A DNA stretch of 64,000 nucleotides from positions 524,501 to 588,500 of the forward strand of contig JAUJYZ010001008.1 in the NCBI GenBank assembly GCA_033675265.1, in the 5' to 3' direction. Both the position numbers and the translations under genes were made by a program. The DNA comes from Actinostola sp. cb2023 (lineage: Eukaryota; Cnidaria; Anthozoa; Actiniaria; Actinostolidae). The notes below the pieces were generated by a model, which saw only the letters and a program-made list of their open reading frames with translations, had not been told where the DNA came from and did not search any database. This document shows positions 1-28,511 of this stretch, one piece after another; the first letter of the stretch is position 1, and each line of letters opens with the position of its first letter.

Positions 1-37
1 TGACATTGGACAGCAGAAACCTCTTTTAATTACACAG

Positions 38-115
38 GTTATTCTCTGGATTGAGGCTAAGCCTGAGTAGATGTGTCTTTTGTCAAGGAGTAAACCGTTG
101 TCTCAACAACTCAAC
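38..115 (+). repeat. Interspersed repeat, copy of the 5.7/11.1 kb terminal repeat
   Basis: The stretch starting GGTTATTCTCTGGATTGAGG matches the reverse complement of 5711-5800 and, in the same orientation, 11111-11181. It ends in a short CAACTCAA tandem. It is a third copy of the terminal arm that flanks the CACTA-like element further right. Confidence 0.65.
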
Positions 116-146
116 AACTCAACAACTCAAAACTCATAAATTAATA

Positions 147-215
147 ATAATTTATTATTATTATTATTTGACAATTATTTTAATAATTGTCAAATAATAA
201 TAATAATAAATTATT
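147..215. repeat. AT-rich palindrome
   Basis: Two arms of about 33 bp built from TTATTATT...GACAATTATT face each other around TTAA and form an almost perfect hairpin. It lies inside a longer (ATT)n tract to about 265. The rest of 265-900 contains no gene I can support, only many short TGCAAT-type direct and inverted motifs. Confidence 0.6.
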
Positions 216-904
216 ATTAATTTATTATTAATAAAATTATTATTATTAATTTATTATTAATAAAAGTCACAACTTGTGTTACAGTAAGTAATGCAAACAA
301 TGGTCACTTGTTGCTGGTATCTTCTCCTTACCTATCGCCCTAAATATAGTGACAAAAAGGAGTGTCGACACAACAAAAATCGTGTTCCAGTGATGATTGT
401 ATGTCACCAGTGTGGTTCCAAGAAACATGAAGATGAGGGTTTCACTGCAAGAGCTGAAAGTAAAGTTGGTTACAAGTGACTAAATGCCATTGACAAAACA
501 TGCAATTATATTGCACACACTATTGCAGGTGATAGCAAGGTCCAGCAATGCAATATCAGTGTCAAAGTTGGTTGTGATCCTACTTTACACAGAGACAGAC
601 ATGAATGTGAAGACACACATTTCCATTGTGTGCAATATTGTCAGCAATACTAGACTATCTACATGTACATGTGTCCACCTCTGCTATATGTTGCATGCAA
701 TGCTGCAGAAGTAGAATTACAATGTACATGCATGTACTTCAATAAGCTTGGTCACAACAATTGCAGGGGTGGACATGCACTGCAATCATATTGCATGCAA
801 TGTTGCACCATGCGTCTACACCTTGACAATCATACTGCAATATGCCATTGAATACAATATTATGCACACTGTTGCACCTGCAATAGTGCTTTGTTGTACT
901 ATAC

Positions 905-19083
<18,179 letters not shown>

Positions 19084-19409
19084 TTTCTCTATCTAGACAG
19101 GTAGGACGACTTTGTGGCTACAAGTTGGAGGAGATCGGATACTTTTTGATGGAATTAAAAGCAAAGCTCCAGTCCGTGTAAACAGCAGACATGTATCATG
19201 TCATGAACTTTCGATGCCTTCAATTATTAATTACTCGGGCACTTCCGAGTTATAAATGCATGGATGTTTTCCGAATGCTTTCCGAACGTCTTCCGAATGC
19301 TTTCCGAACGTCTAACGAAGTAAATCCGAAAGTATGATTCGCAGTGATTCGCTGAAACGGGTCAAATAGTTTCCAAGGGTGAATCAAACTGAATCCGAAG
19401 TATTGTTCG
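19084..19409 (-). promoter_or_regulatory. Exchanger 5' UTR / promoter region (position only)
   Basis: Upstream of the exchanger ATG. I see no TATA box or initiator that I would defend. The region has a short tandem of CCGAATGCTTTCCGAACGTC (about 19270-19312). It ends where the 19420-22119 transposon begins. Confidence 0.3.
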
Positions 19410-19449
19410 CTCGAGGTTCTGCGTAGCAAGCGTTTTTTAGGCCACGCGG

Positions 19450-19511
19450 CAACCTCGTCCCCAGGGCCCTCTCTTAAAATAGCGAGAAGAGAGGGCCCTG
19501 GGAACGAGGTT
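19450..19511. mobile_element. 62-bp micro-foldback element, 10-bp TSD
   Basis: CAACCTCGTCCCCAGGGCCC ... GGGCCCTGGGAACGAGGTT folds on itself. It is flanked by a perfect 10-bp repeat GGCCACGCGG (19440-19449 and 19512-19521), and one copy of that decamer belongs to the terminus of the host transposon. Confidence 0.75.
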
Positions 19512-19689
19512 GGCCACGCGGAAGAGTTTTCGTTTTTTGGCCGCGCGAAAATTCAGGCAAACCCTGTGATTTTGAAAAACGCCGTTCGTGAGCGAACGGG
19601 GTTTCTGATTGGCGCGGCGTGGTACTGTTGATTGACAACCCATCAGATGATTACATTTCATCGAGTGTTCATGAAGAAATAAATAGAGC

Positions 19690-21333
19690 GTCAGGAGCCC
19701 ATAAGTAGGAGCGTCCATACGGTATTGGATAGTGTCACAGCGTTTTCACAAGTGTGGTTATTTTTAGAACAGTTTTCCCGCGAATTTTGACCAATCAGAG
19801 AACGTTTCTGGTATGACGTATTTTTTGAATTTTGATGAGATGACAGGTAAAATAAAGATGGCCTCCGATAGCGACAAAGAGTGTTCTTCAAGTGAAATAA
19901 ACTACGAATCGTCTAGTGATAGTGAGAGCAGTATTGAGTCATTCGGTACAACAGAATCACTTGAAAGTGATAGTGGTGACGATTGTGCTTCTAAAGGCAT
20001 CCAAAGCAAGTGCCGGTTCGAAGAACTCGAACACGAAGGGACCGACTGAGAAGCTGTTGTAGCGTGTGGATGCAAATAATTAGCCGAAGACTTTCAAATA
20101 CATATTTTCGTCTAAACTATTTCGTCAGAAAGTGAATTCAATTTATTCTTGGATGTGGTTTAGTGGTATCTTGTAATTATCGTTGTGGAGTTTGAAGATT
20201 GACGACAAGGCTATTAGCTGCTATTCAAAAACAAATTCGCTGAAACTGCATGATGAGCGACAAGACGAGTGAATCAAATTACAAATAAGACTGGTGAAAG
20301 TAAGCGTATTTGTTGTGTCTTTTCTGTTACCTAAAATGTCTTAAAAATGGATTGTGAATATTTTTTGTGAGTCTGCCGATTTGAAATATATTTTAATAAA
20401 AACACCTTCATTCAAGTTTTGATGTTTAATTTAATGGATTCACTGAGCTTATTATTTACACACGCTTCACTGTCAATATAAAGACTAAAGTTGAGCGAAA
20501 CTGACTCAAAGTTGCTTTGTTTTTAAATTCAGTGACCTTCATTTACTGCGCCGGTACTCAGTATTATGCGAACTCAGACATTCAATCGGCTGCGGAACTT
20601 GTCACTGAATTAATCAAATTCAAAACTCAAACGAATTGAAAACTAAACTGATACATTCTTCGACCAAATGATCCATAATGCACTAGCTCAAAATCATATT
20701 TGGTTTCCATTTGGTGGGTCTTCTGACTTTTATTTTTAAGTTTTCTGATTTTTCATGTTGATTGACGGCAGCGAAAAACCAAATTACAAGCCAACTGCCT
20801 AAATAGACTATCGCTTTCAATGCACCTTACTTGACTTGACTTTGACTTTCTAACGTTTCAGAGGCACAACGCTTCATAATACGTTTGTATTTCTCCGTGA
20901 GGTAAACACGCGTTCACATTATCTATCCTCGAAACTCTGCCACGAAACCGCCTGGCCATCACTTCAATTCAAATCCTGTAAGTTCACTTCGTTCGGGAAA
21001 AGCAGTCTAGAATTTTAGGTCAAGGTTCAAAACAGCGGCCTATGGAATCCCGGGAAGTTGTTGGTATGATAAAATTGTGAGTCAGACACAAAGAAAACTG
21101 GATAATCCTTACTTTTATTTGTACATTCATCTCTTCGAGTCTTTCGAAATTCCGCCATTTTATTTTTGACGTGTAACCGGAAATGAAACCGCCATACCGG
21201 AAACGTTCTCTGATTGGTCAAATGACCTTCTTTCGCGGGAAAACTGTTCTAAAAATAACCACACTTGTGAAAACGCTGTGACACAGACCCAATATAGAGC
21301 ATGGACGCTCCTACTTATGGGCTCCTGGAGCGT
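19690..21333. mobile_element. Inner inverted-repeat element with about 120-bp arms
   Basis: Left: GTCAGGAGCCCATAAGTAGG, AGCGTCCAT, then GTGTCACAGCGTTTTCACAA. Right: TTGTGAAAACGCTGTGACAC, then ATGGACGCTC and CCTACTTATGGGCTCCTGGA. Both arms run into CGCGGGAAAACTGTTCTAAA and GACCAATCAGAGAACGTTTC in inverted orientation. Short reading frames start just inside both arms, each pointing inwards. Confidence 0.72.
19813..20049 (+). CDS. Short acidic, serine-rich reading frame inside a transposon (uncertain)
   Basis: A 78-codon frame. The likelier start is the internal ATG at 19858, with the good context AAGATGGCC, giving a 63-residue product rich in Ser, Asp and Glu (for example SSSDSESSIESF). I do not recognise a domain. 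It starts just inside the left arm of the 19690-21333 element, like the acidic N-terminus of a transposon protein whose remaining part is lost or spliced. It may not be translated. No function is proposed. Confidence 0.3.
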   Translation: MTYFLNFDEMTGKIKMASDSDKECSSSEINYESSSDSESSIESFGTTESLESDSGDDCASKGIQSKCRFEELEHEGTD

Positions 21334-21505
21334 TGAATTCTCTTTCGGAGCTAGGATTTTTAAACCGCATTTTGCGTCCTGAACAGATGTCCTCGATTAC
21401 ACAACTAATGCGTGGAGGAGATTTGCTTGCCGTTCTTCCGACTGCGGCTTCGGAAAAAGTTAAATTTTTCAGACTCTGGCGATGGCGAAGGAACCGTGCA
21501 TGTGT

Positions 21506-21584
21506 TAGCCTCCCCCGGTGAGACTCTTTTTAGGTGTTCTTTCACGAGGGAAAGAACACCTAAAAAGAGTCTGCGGGGAGGCTA
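21506..21584. mobile_element. 79-bp micro-foldback element, 9-bp TSD
   Basis: It starts TAGCCTCCCCCGG and ends GCGGGGAGGCTA. Inner arms GAGACTCTTTTTAGGTGTTC and GAACACCTAAAAAGAGTC are inverted copies. It is flanked by TGCATGTGT at 21497-21505 and 21585-21593. Confidence 0.8.
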
Positions 21585-22133
21585 TGCATGTGTAAACACT
21601 TGGTAATTTGCCCGCTCAAAAGTATAATAAAAGATCATATCAGATATACTAGAGGCGTCCTGAATGCGATCTATATGACATCGTAAGCGGGAAATTTCAG
21701 TTGCTGTTCGCCTCGGCGGAAGATGCCCTTCAAAAATAAATCATTTCTTGTTTGAAGAAGTATGAGAGGCAGCTTGCCAATTCTTGTTTTTCGATGATAT
21801 TTTTATGATTTGTGACAGATCCAAAATGAAATTTCACTTCCGCCGTATAATAGCTTCATTGGGATTGGCTACTTCACTGATAAGCTGTCACGATATGAAT
21901 TCATTCAACCGTCAAATGTCAAAATCACAGGGTTTGCCTGCAAGCGTTTCCTTCTCGCCCTTCCCCTCCCTCTCCTTCCCCTTTTTGCTCTCGCCCCAAT
22001 TTTCGCGCGGCCAAAAACGAAAACTCTTCCGCGTGGCCTAAAAAACGCTTGGGGGGAAAAAATGGGGGAAAAAATGGGAAATAAAATCTATCTATCTATC
22101 TATCTTGCTACGCAGGCTACTCGAGGTTCGATA

Positions 22134-22225
22134 TAGCCTGAGAAAACAGCCGCCTCTCATTGGAGTCGGCTCTCTCGGGGGAGTAAAAGCCGACCCCGAT
22201 GAGAGGCGGCTGTTTTCTCAGGCTA
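22134..22225. mobile_element. 92-bp micro-foldback element, 9-bp TSD
   Basis: It starts TAGCCTGAGAAAACAGCCGC and ends GCGGCTGTTTTCTCAGGCTA. It is flanked by a perfect GGTTCGATA at 22125-22133 and 22226-22234. The left duplication overlaps the right target duplication of the 19420-22119 element, so two insertions occurred next to each other. Confidence 0.85.
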
Positions 22226-22284
22226 GGTTCGATAGAAGTGCTAACTAGACCTAACTAACTCATCGTTCCACGACTATAACGTTA

Positions 22285-22868
22285 CTCAGAGACTAATTAG
22301 CATAAAATCACAATTTTTGAATTATTGAGTCAGGCATTTCACCTACCAAGCTGAAACTCGGCTAGTAATAGTAGCTGTAGTTCGTTGAATCAGGGACATG
22401 CCGTATCATGTACGAAAGACTCAACAAAAAATGGGGTGTACAGAGACTTTTCTTAGAATAATAGATTGTGTATTAAATAAGGACAATTCAATAGGTCTTT
22501 CCAAAATAGCCTTTGCTCGTTGTCCATCATTGTTAGTTATGGAGATAATTGACAAAATAGGTCACGTGACCAAGCTGGAAATTATATATTCTCATTTTTC
22601 TCTTTTCCGTTTAGCTGCATGGGGACAACCATCAAAGGCTAACATGGAACTAAGAAAAGTCTCTGTACTCCCCATTTTCAATTTTCTCTTTTTCTCATTT
22701 TAAGGTCACGTGACCCTTAGAAATTAACATAATTGCACTTAAAATATTACAAAACCTAAAAGCCTAAGGACCAAACACTATAATCATTCGTTATAAATGG
22801 ATAGAAATATTGTAAAAAATGTGAATTTACATGTTGCTCTAAAAAGCCAAGCCTTAAACCACCTGAGT
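22285..22868. mobile_element. Inverted-repeat element C, copy 1 (left terminus degraded)
   Basis: Homologous, in opposite orientation, to 26453-27136. Shared blocks include TACGAAAGACTCAACAAAAA, GGACAATTCAATAGGTCTTT and GGTCACGTGACC; the right end is GCCTTAAACCACCTGAG. Copy 1 lacks the matching left terminus. A 101-codon frame in it is also present in copy 2, but shows no recognisable domain. Confidence 0.7.
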
Positions 22869-23089
22869 AGAAGTGCTAGTCATCGTTCCGACTAGAAGTG
22901 CAGTGTAGAAGTAGAAGCTCGTACTGGATCGAGAAAGAAGCAGTTTTCTTATGCAGAAGAGAAATTATGTTGTATCTAGGGAGCGGTCATTAATTACTGG
23001 GGGGGAGGGCCGGTAAATTTAGGGGGAGGGCTAAGATTTTTTGGGCTTCGATTTGGGGAGGGCCAAATTTTTTTGGGCCCACGCTTTAG

Positions 23090-23152
23090 TAGTCTCCCTC
23101 GTATCCGTCATGCGTTGCGTGACGGAACTAATGACGGATGCGAGGGAGACTA
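23090..23152. mobile_element. 63-bp micro-foldback element, 9-bp TSD
   Basis: TAGTCTCCCTCGTATCCGTC at the left and GACGGATGCGAGGGAGACTA at the right, around a 21-bp loop. It is flanked by a perfect ACGCTTTAG at 23081-23089 and 23153-23161. Removing it restores the subterminal repeat of the host element. Confidence 0.87.
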
Positions 23153-24002
23153 ACGCTTTAGGGGAGGGTCACAAATTTTTGGGCGCCTGTTTTGACAATG
23201 AAACTTTTACAATATTTTTAGGCTACTTCAATCGACCATTCAGCTAGTCCACCTTGGAAATGTCCCTTAACCAGCAATCAGCGCGTGCTGGATGCTGCTA
23301 ATGAGCAACGTTCGAGACCTCAAACATTCTGCTTGATAACGAGGTTTTCAGGAGAAAAACAAAAGAAATGCTTTCCTCTTTTGAAAAAAGACGTCATTTT
23401 TTGTTTTTGTTTTTTGTTTTTCGTCAGATACCCCTGCATGGAAGCCTCGGTATCAAGCTTTTTTAGATCTCGAACGTGACTCATTGTGGACATTTCCGAA
23501 GTGCACCACATGCTTCATAATATAGCTGGAATTTTTGACTTTCAACGCGCAGTTTGGACTTGGACTCAGAACAATTTTTTCAACATCCATCGTATTTATT
23601 ATGAAACAACAAATAGCAACTTGTGACTCGTTGCATTTCCTTGCTATACCATGCTCGTAAAATGCTTGTAAAACGCTCATCTCATTTTTAGCAGCAAATG
23701 CTATATGGTTAATTAAAAGCCGGAAATGGTCCGTCTTATATGCCGGGTCTCAAACAAAGTCTATTCTTTCAAATACTCTGTGGAGATTAGACAGTCTAAC
23801 AGTGACAACGATAAATGTAACCAAGAGACAACTGAATAGTTGATGACATCAGTCGGATTCGCATATTGGTTCCTCGTAAGGTGCACATCCAGATGTTTCC
23901 CAGTACGGGCCAATATCCTCTGAACTACTGCTGTCGCCTGCATGCGACTTCTCAGTGTTGTAATCCCCACGCAACTGCCATCGACACTTGTAACTGCTAC
24001 GC

Positions 24003-24637
24003 CACACTTTCATAGCCATCACCTTCATCACTATCACTTTCACCGCCATCACTTTCATTGCCATCACCTTCATCACTATTACTTTCGCCGCCATCACTTT
24101 CATTGCCATCACCTTCATCACTATCACTTTCGCCGCCATCACTTTCATTGCCATCACCTTCATTGCCATCACCTTCATCACTATCACTTTCACCGCCATC
24201 ACTTTCATTGTCATCACCTTCATCATACATACATACATACATAGTTTATTGTACCTCCCAATATGGGTTTTTCAGTTACAAGAATCACTACACTTTCACC
24301 GCCATCACTTTCATTGCCATCACCTTCATCACTATCACCTTCACTGCCATCACTTTCATTGCCATCACCTTCATCACTACACTTTCACCGCCATCACTTT
24401 CATTGCCATCACCTTCATCACTATCACTTTCACCGCCATCACTTTCATTGCCATCACCTTCATCACTATCACTTTCACCGCCATCACTTTCATTTCACCG
24501 CCATCACTTTCATTGCCATCACCTTCATCACTACACTTTCGCCGCCATCACTTTCATTGTCATCACCTTCAGCACTATCACTTTCGCCGCCATCACTTTC
24601 ATTGCCATCACCTTCATCATCATCATCAACAAATTGA
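24003..24637. repeat. 45-bp minisatellite
   Basis: The unit is built from CACTTTCACCGCCATCACTT and TCATTGCCATCACCTTCATC plus ACTAT, about 13 copies with internal deletions. It is interrupted at about 24223-24290 by a (CATA)n-GTTTATTGTACC piece that looks like a retroelement tail. Open frames on both strands (KVMAMKVMA-like and DEGDGNESDGG-like repeats) come from the repeat and are not called as genes. Confidence 0.92.
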
Positions 24638-24839
24638 CCGATTGGAAGGAAGCTATCTCAAGGGAGGGTCATAATGTTTTGGGCTGATGTTTTGGGGAGG
24701 GCCAATATTTTTTGGGCTGATGTTTTGGGGAGGGCCAACATTTTTGACCGCTCCCCTATTAAAGGCAAGCCATCCTGGCCGGTCAGTTCTCACATACAAA
24801 CGCATACACCGATTGGTGTGGGCCAAGAGACCATGCAGA

Positions 24840-25260
24840 CTATGCAGGATTTATCTATTGTGGAAATAGTTTCCAAATTTGGTTATGATATATTAACAGT
24901 TTTTGATACTTATATTTGTTAGTGTAAATGATTAATATTTGTGTAATTAGTATATGTATGTATCTTATGTACCAAAGATGGTATTTGTTGGATTAAAGAT
25001 TATTAGTTATCTTTTGGAGTGGGCCCACACAAGAGACCATAAGGGACATCTGTCCCTCTTGGTCTCTTGGTGTGGGCCCACTCCAAAAGATAACTAATAA
25101 TCTTTAATCCAACAAATACCATCTTTGGTACATAAGATACATACATATACTAATTACACAAATATTAATCATTTACACTAACAAATACAAGTATCAAAAA
25201 CTGTTAATATATCATAACCAAATTTGGAAACTATTTTCACAATAGATAAATCCTGCATAG
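24840..25260. repeat. Near-perfect 420-bp palindrome
   Basis: The left arm CTATGCAGGATTTATCTATTG ... is mirrored to CAATAGATAAATCCTGCATAG at the right end, about 208 bp per arm. The centre at about 25050 is AGGGACATCTGTCCCT. I noticed very few mismatches. No target duplication was identified. Such a structure would extrude as a hairpin and is usually unstable. Confidence 0.9.
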
Positions 25261-25798
25261 AAAGAATATAAATAAAAAGATCTTGCATAAACGAAATGAA
25301 CAATTAATGTTATAAAGATTTTCAATAAAAATACCTCTAATATTAACGAAATTCCTATTGCTGCATGACATTAGATAGTGTTGTTCATTTCCAATCTCAA
25401 AGAGTTCACTCGTGCCCTGGTGCGATTGAGCACTGGGATGCACTGCGCGCAGCACGAAAGACGCATACTTATGGGTCTCCACCTTCCATTCGTGAGAGAC
25501 TTGAGCTGTGAAGAACGAAGAGACAGCATAATACCGGCCAGTTCAGAATTTGTATAAACGGCTGGTTAAGACGGTTGAGAGTGCTAGCAAAATCGAAAAA
25601 ACATATTTATAAATATGATTAATATGATTAATATAGATTTCGGGGAACTACTTTACGTGAGTTTTAATTTGACAACTAGGAACTTGCCCCTTGACCTCCG
25701 GTGCTTCCTGATTGGTTTGTGATTTGTAATCTCTCTCTTGGTCAGACTCGATGTCTCCTTCTCCACATTCTCGACATGGACCAACAACAACAACAAAA

Positions 25799-25884
25799 TA
25801 CCAGTTGTGTTCTCCACCTCGTGCCCGGCCTTATCCTTAGGCCTTAGGCCTTAGGCCTGGGCACGAGTAATTACACAACTGACT
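25799..25884. repeat. Small inverted repeat with GGCCTTA tandem
   Basis: CCAGTTGTGT ... CTCGTGCCCGGCC is mirrored by GGCCTGGGCACGAG ... ACACAACTG, around a short CCTTAGG tandem. The interval 25261-25798 holds no gene that I can support. Confidence 0.6.
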
Positions 25885-26040
25885 TACATAATCTATCTTC
25901 ATATTGAATTGTAACGACCAGTTTCAACAGGTACCCAAAAGATGTCGAGCGTTTTCGAACGGGCCGGAACTCGTCTATCTTTAATATTGTTTTCATGCTG
26001 TTAAAAATAGTATTTTTGTATATGAAAGAGATAGTTAGTC

Positions 26041-26160
26041 AATAAAAATTGATTATCAATTGTCAATTGATCAAATTGATGATAATTGATAACAATTTTA
26101 CTAATTGATTATCAATTGATATCAGCAATTGATAGAAATTGATATCTCACTCAGATTTTT
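26041..26160. repeat. ATTGAT-rich simple repeat
   Basis: Irregular repeats of AATTGAT and its complement ATCAATT, giving many small palindromes. Confidence 0.7.
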
Positions 26161-26170
26161 TCAATTAATC

Positions 26171-27280
26171 AATTAGCCATTATCAAATCGAGCAGGGGAC
26201 TGGGAACGAGTTTATTAGAATTAATGTAATTATGAAATTAAGTTCATGACATGAAAGAGCATGTTGAAATTAGCATCTGTGCAAAGTTTGATGTGAATTG
26301 AGCAAATTCTATCGGAATTATAAACTTTTGAAATTGTGTTGTCCAGCCAAAATTTTACAGTGAATGTATGGTTTGGATGGACAACGTCAAAAATTTACAG
26401 AGTTTGTATGGGGAAATAGACATCTTTGATGCCCTCTAGCATCGTCAATATTCTCAGGTGGTTTAAGGCTTGGTTTTATAGAGCAACATGTAAAATCACA
26501 TTTTTACAATATTTTTATCCATTTATAACGAATGAATATGGTGTTTGGTCCTTAGGAGGCATTTAGGTTTTGTAATATTTTAAGTGCATTTATGTTAATT
26601 TCTAAGGGTCACGTGACCTTAAAATGAGAAAAAGAGAAAATTGAAAATGGGGAGTACAGAGACTTTTCTTAGGATAATAAAATAGGTGTCATTTGATGAT
26701 GTTTGAAGAGGTGTTCCTAAGTTAGCCTTTGATGGTTGTCCCCAGCTAAACGGTAAAGAGAAAAATGAAAAAATATAATTTTCAGCTTGGTCACGTGACC
26801 TATTTTGTCAATTATCTCCATAACTAACAATGATGGACAACGAGCAAAGGCTATTTTGGAAAGACCTATTGAATTGTCCTTATTTAATACATATTCTATT
26901 ATTCTAAGAAAAGTCTCTGTACACCCCATTTTTTGTTGAGTCTTTCGTACATTTGTGACCACGTGGTTTGTCACGTGATACGGCATGTCCAGTAGTTACC
27001 ATATAATATTATCTGATTCAACGAACTACAGCTACTAGCCGAGTTTCAGCTTGGTAGGTGAAATGCCTGACTCAATAATTCAAAAATTGTGATTTTATGC
27101 TAATTATTCTCTCAACCAAGCCTTAAACCACCTGAGTTAAGCCGAAGTTCACCAAACTTTGCAGACAAGCTAAGTTTGGTCTGCTCTCTCGGAAAATGAT
27201 GCCCATTTTTGCTAGTTTCTTATTGAATTAGTTTTACGGACTTGGTCCCAGTCCTCTGCTCGATTTGGTAATGGCTAAAT
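26171..27280. mobile_element. Inverted-repeat element, copy B, with nested insertion
   Basis: Homologous to 17941-18639 and inverted relative to it (AATTAGCCATTATCAAATCG ... CGATTTGGTAATGGCTAAAT). It is interrupted by element C (26453-27136). The uninterrupted junction is visible in copy A near 18075. Confidence 0.75.
26453..27136. mobile_element. Inverted-repeat element C, copy 2 (intact ends)
   Basis: CTCAGGTGGTTTAAGGCTTGG at the left, mirrored by CCAAGCCTTAAACCACCTGAG at the right. The inner sequence matches 22285-22868. It is inserted between CAATATT and TTAAGCC of copy B. Confidence 0.8.
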
Positions 27281-27296
27281 TTATATTTGGTTCGAT

Positions 27297-27424
27297 TCGG
27301 CGAAATATCAGGGCGAGTAATTAGGTCGAGCAATGGTTCGTATTTTGGCGAGATACGTCGAGCCAAAATACCCATCAGGCAAGACCTAATTAACGAGTCC
27401 TGATATTTCGCGGAATCGAACCAA
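27297..27424. repeat. Foldback repeat
   Basis: TTGGTTCGATTCGGCGAAAT is mirrored by ATTTCGCGGAATCGAACCAA; the arms continue as ATCAGG and TAATTAGGTC / GACCTAATTA. Loop centre near 27360. Confidence 0.75.
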
Positions 27425-27745
27425 AATTGACCGATTATTTATTTATCATCCCACTCTTTTCGCCGACTGAATGAAAGAATTTCACTAAAAACATCGAGGA
27501 CGATCTTTTCAAAATACAAACTTATCAGCATATTGTCGGCACGCGTCCGTGAGTTTGAGAAGTGGCGGGAAAAGTTCAATCGTTCGCAGTTTTGTTCAAA
27601 ACGTTTATTTATCTTTTGAATGAAACATATTTTCCCTTAACCAGAAGTAATATAAAAATACAATGGTTTCTTATTTAGAACCACATTTTAACCAACTGTC
27701 CGTGATATATGATATCAGGACACTAGAGTGTCCTGATACCGTAGA

Positions 27746-27905
27746 ATATCAAGACAGTAGAGTGTCTTGATACGGGAGAATTCTCGATTGTGATTGGTTG
27801 AAACAAATATTGGGGATGATAATATATAATTATCATCCCCAATATTTGTTTCAACCAATCAGAATCAAGAATTCTCCCGTATCAAGACACTCTACTGTCT
27901 TGATA
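27746..27905. repeat. Palindrome, about 78-bp arms
   Basis: ATATCAAGACAGTAGAGTGT ... AACAAATATTGGGGATGATAAT is mirrored by ATTATCATCCCCAATATTTG ... ACACTCTACTGTCTTGATAT. An older partial copy of the terminus (GATATCAGGACACTAGAGTG) precedes it at 27711. Confidence 0.88.
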
Positions 27906-27996
27906 TCCAAGGGGGGTCAGTACGTATATAACAGCAAAAAATAAATAAAAAAGCAGTACTTTTTGGTATCTTTTTCGCCCTGCTAGGGGGGCAACT

Positions 27997-28075
27997 GCCC
28001 CCCCCCCCCCCCCCCCCTGCCCCTGTGCTGTGTACGGCCCTGAGTTTACATACATACATACACACATACATAAAG
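27997..28075. repeat. Poly-C run and TACA microsatellite
   Basis: About 20 C at 27998-28017, then CCCTGTGCTGTGTACGGCCC, then (TACA)n around 28046-28072. Probably the end of another degenerate element. Confidence 0.7.
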
Positions 28076-28511
28076 TTTATTTAGAAACACGGTAAAATCA
28101 TCAGTATAAATACAATACAATGGTTATCTAAAATATAAAAAATAAGCTACATCATATGTTACTGTTTTACATGATTGCCGTGTGGGAATTCAATGATCAT
28201 AAAATTCCGTTAATTTCTCTCTTGAAATGACCAAGCGAACTAATTGACCTGATACTTTGTGGTTTCAGGCAAGTTGATGTTGCCTAGAAAGTTGTACACG
28301 GTTCTTTCTTACTGTGTTACTTCCTGTGGCAACACTGTAGAGAGGAAACTGGGAACTATACCCGCCAAAATTCTGCCAAACTGAAATCTAAAAATCTAAA
28401 AATTGATTTGCTCAAAAAATATTTCCAAAAGAAAGGCTAAAATCAGAGGCTTTTCAAAATGGCTTATGTCAGCAGAATAAATAATATGGACATTGAAATG
28501 AACGGACAAAG

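Larger units (their letters stand above)
19420..22119. mobile_element. 2.7 kb inverted-repeat transposon with 10-bp target duplication
   Basis: Flanked by CTCGAGGTTC at 19410-19419 and 22120-22129. The left end TGCGTAGCAAGCG, then TTTTTTAGGCCACGCGG, is mirrored by CCGCGTGGCCTAAAAAACGC and CTTGCTACGCAGGCTA at the right; the left end lacks the outer TAGCC seen at the right. Inner arms (GAAGAGTTTTCGTTTTTTGG / CCAAAAACGAAAACTCTTCC) continue the symmetry. A 9-10 bp duplication suggests a Mutator-like target choice. It contains a second inverted-repeat element (19690-21333), micro-elements at 19450-19511 and 21506-21584, and a short acidic reading frame. Confidence 0.7.
22979..24755. mobile_element. 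Transposon with GGGAGCGGTCA termini, carrying a minisatellite
   Basis: The ends GGGAGCGGTCA and TGACCGCTCCC are inverted and flanked by CTA (22976-22978 and 24756-24758). Just inside both ends are tandem copies of a GGGGAGGGCCAA...TTTTGGGC motif. The centre (24003-24637) is a 45-bp minisatellite. A micro-element (23090-23152) interrupts the left subterminal repeats. No transposase was recognised. Confidence 0.72.

Noticed and set aside
22398..22703. 101-codon frame also seen at 26717-26986 on the opposite strand
   Set aside because: Both lie in copies of one inverted-repeat element, with different lengths and no recognised domain; conservation follows the repeat.
23849..24687. Histidine-rich and acidic repeat frames, also considered as a CRISPR-like regular array
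   Set aside because: 45-bp tandem repeat without unique spacers, inside a transposon in animal DNA; not a CRISPR array and no evidence of translation.
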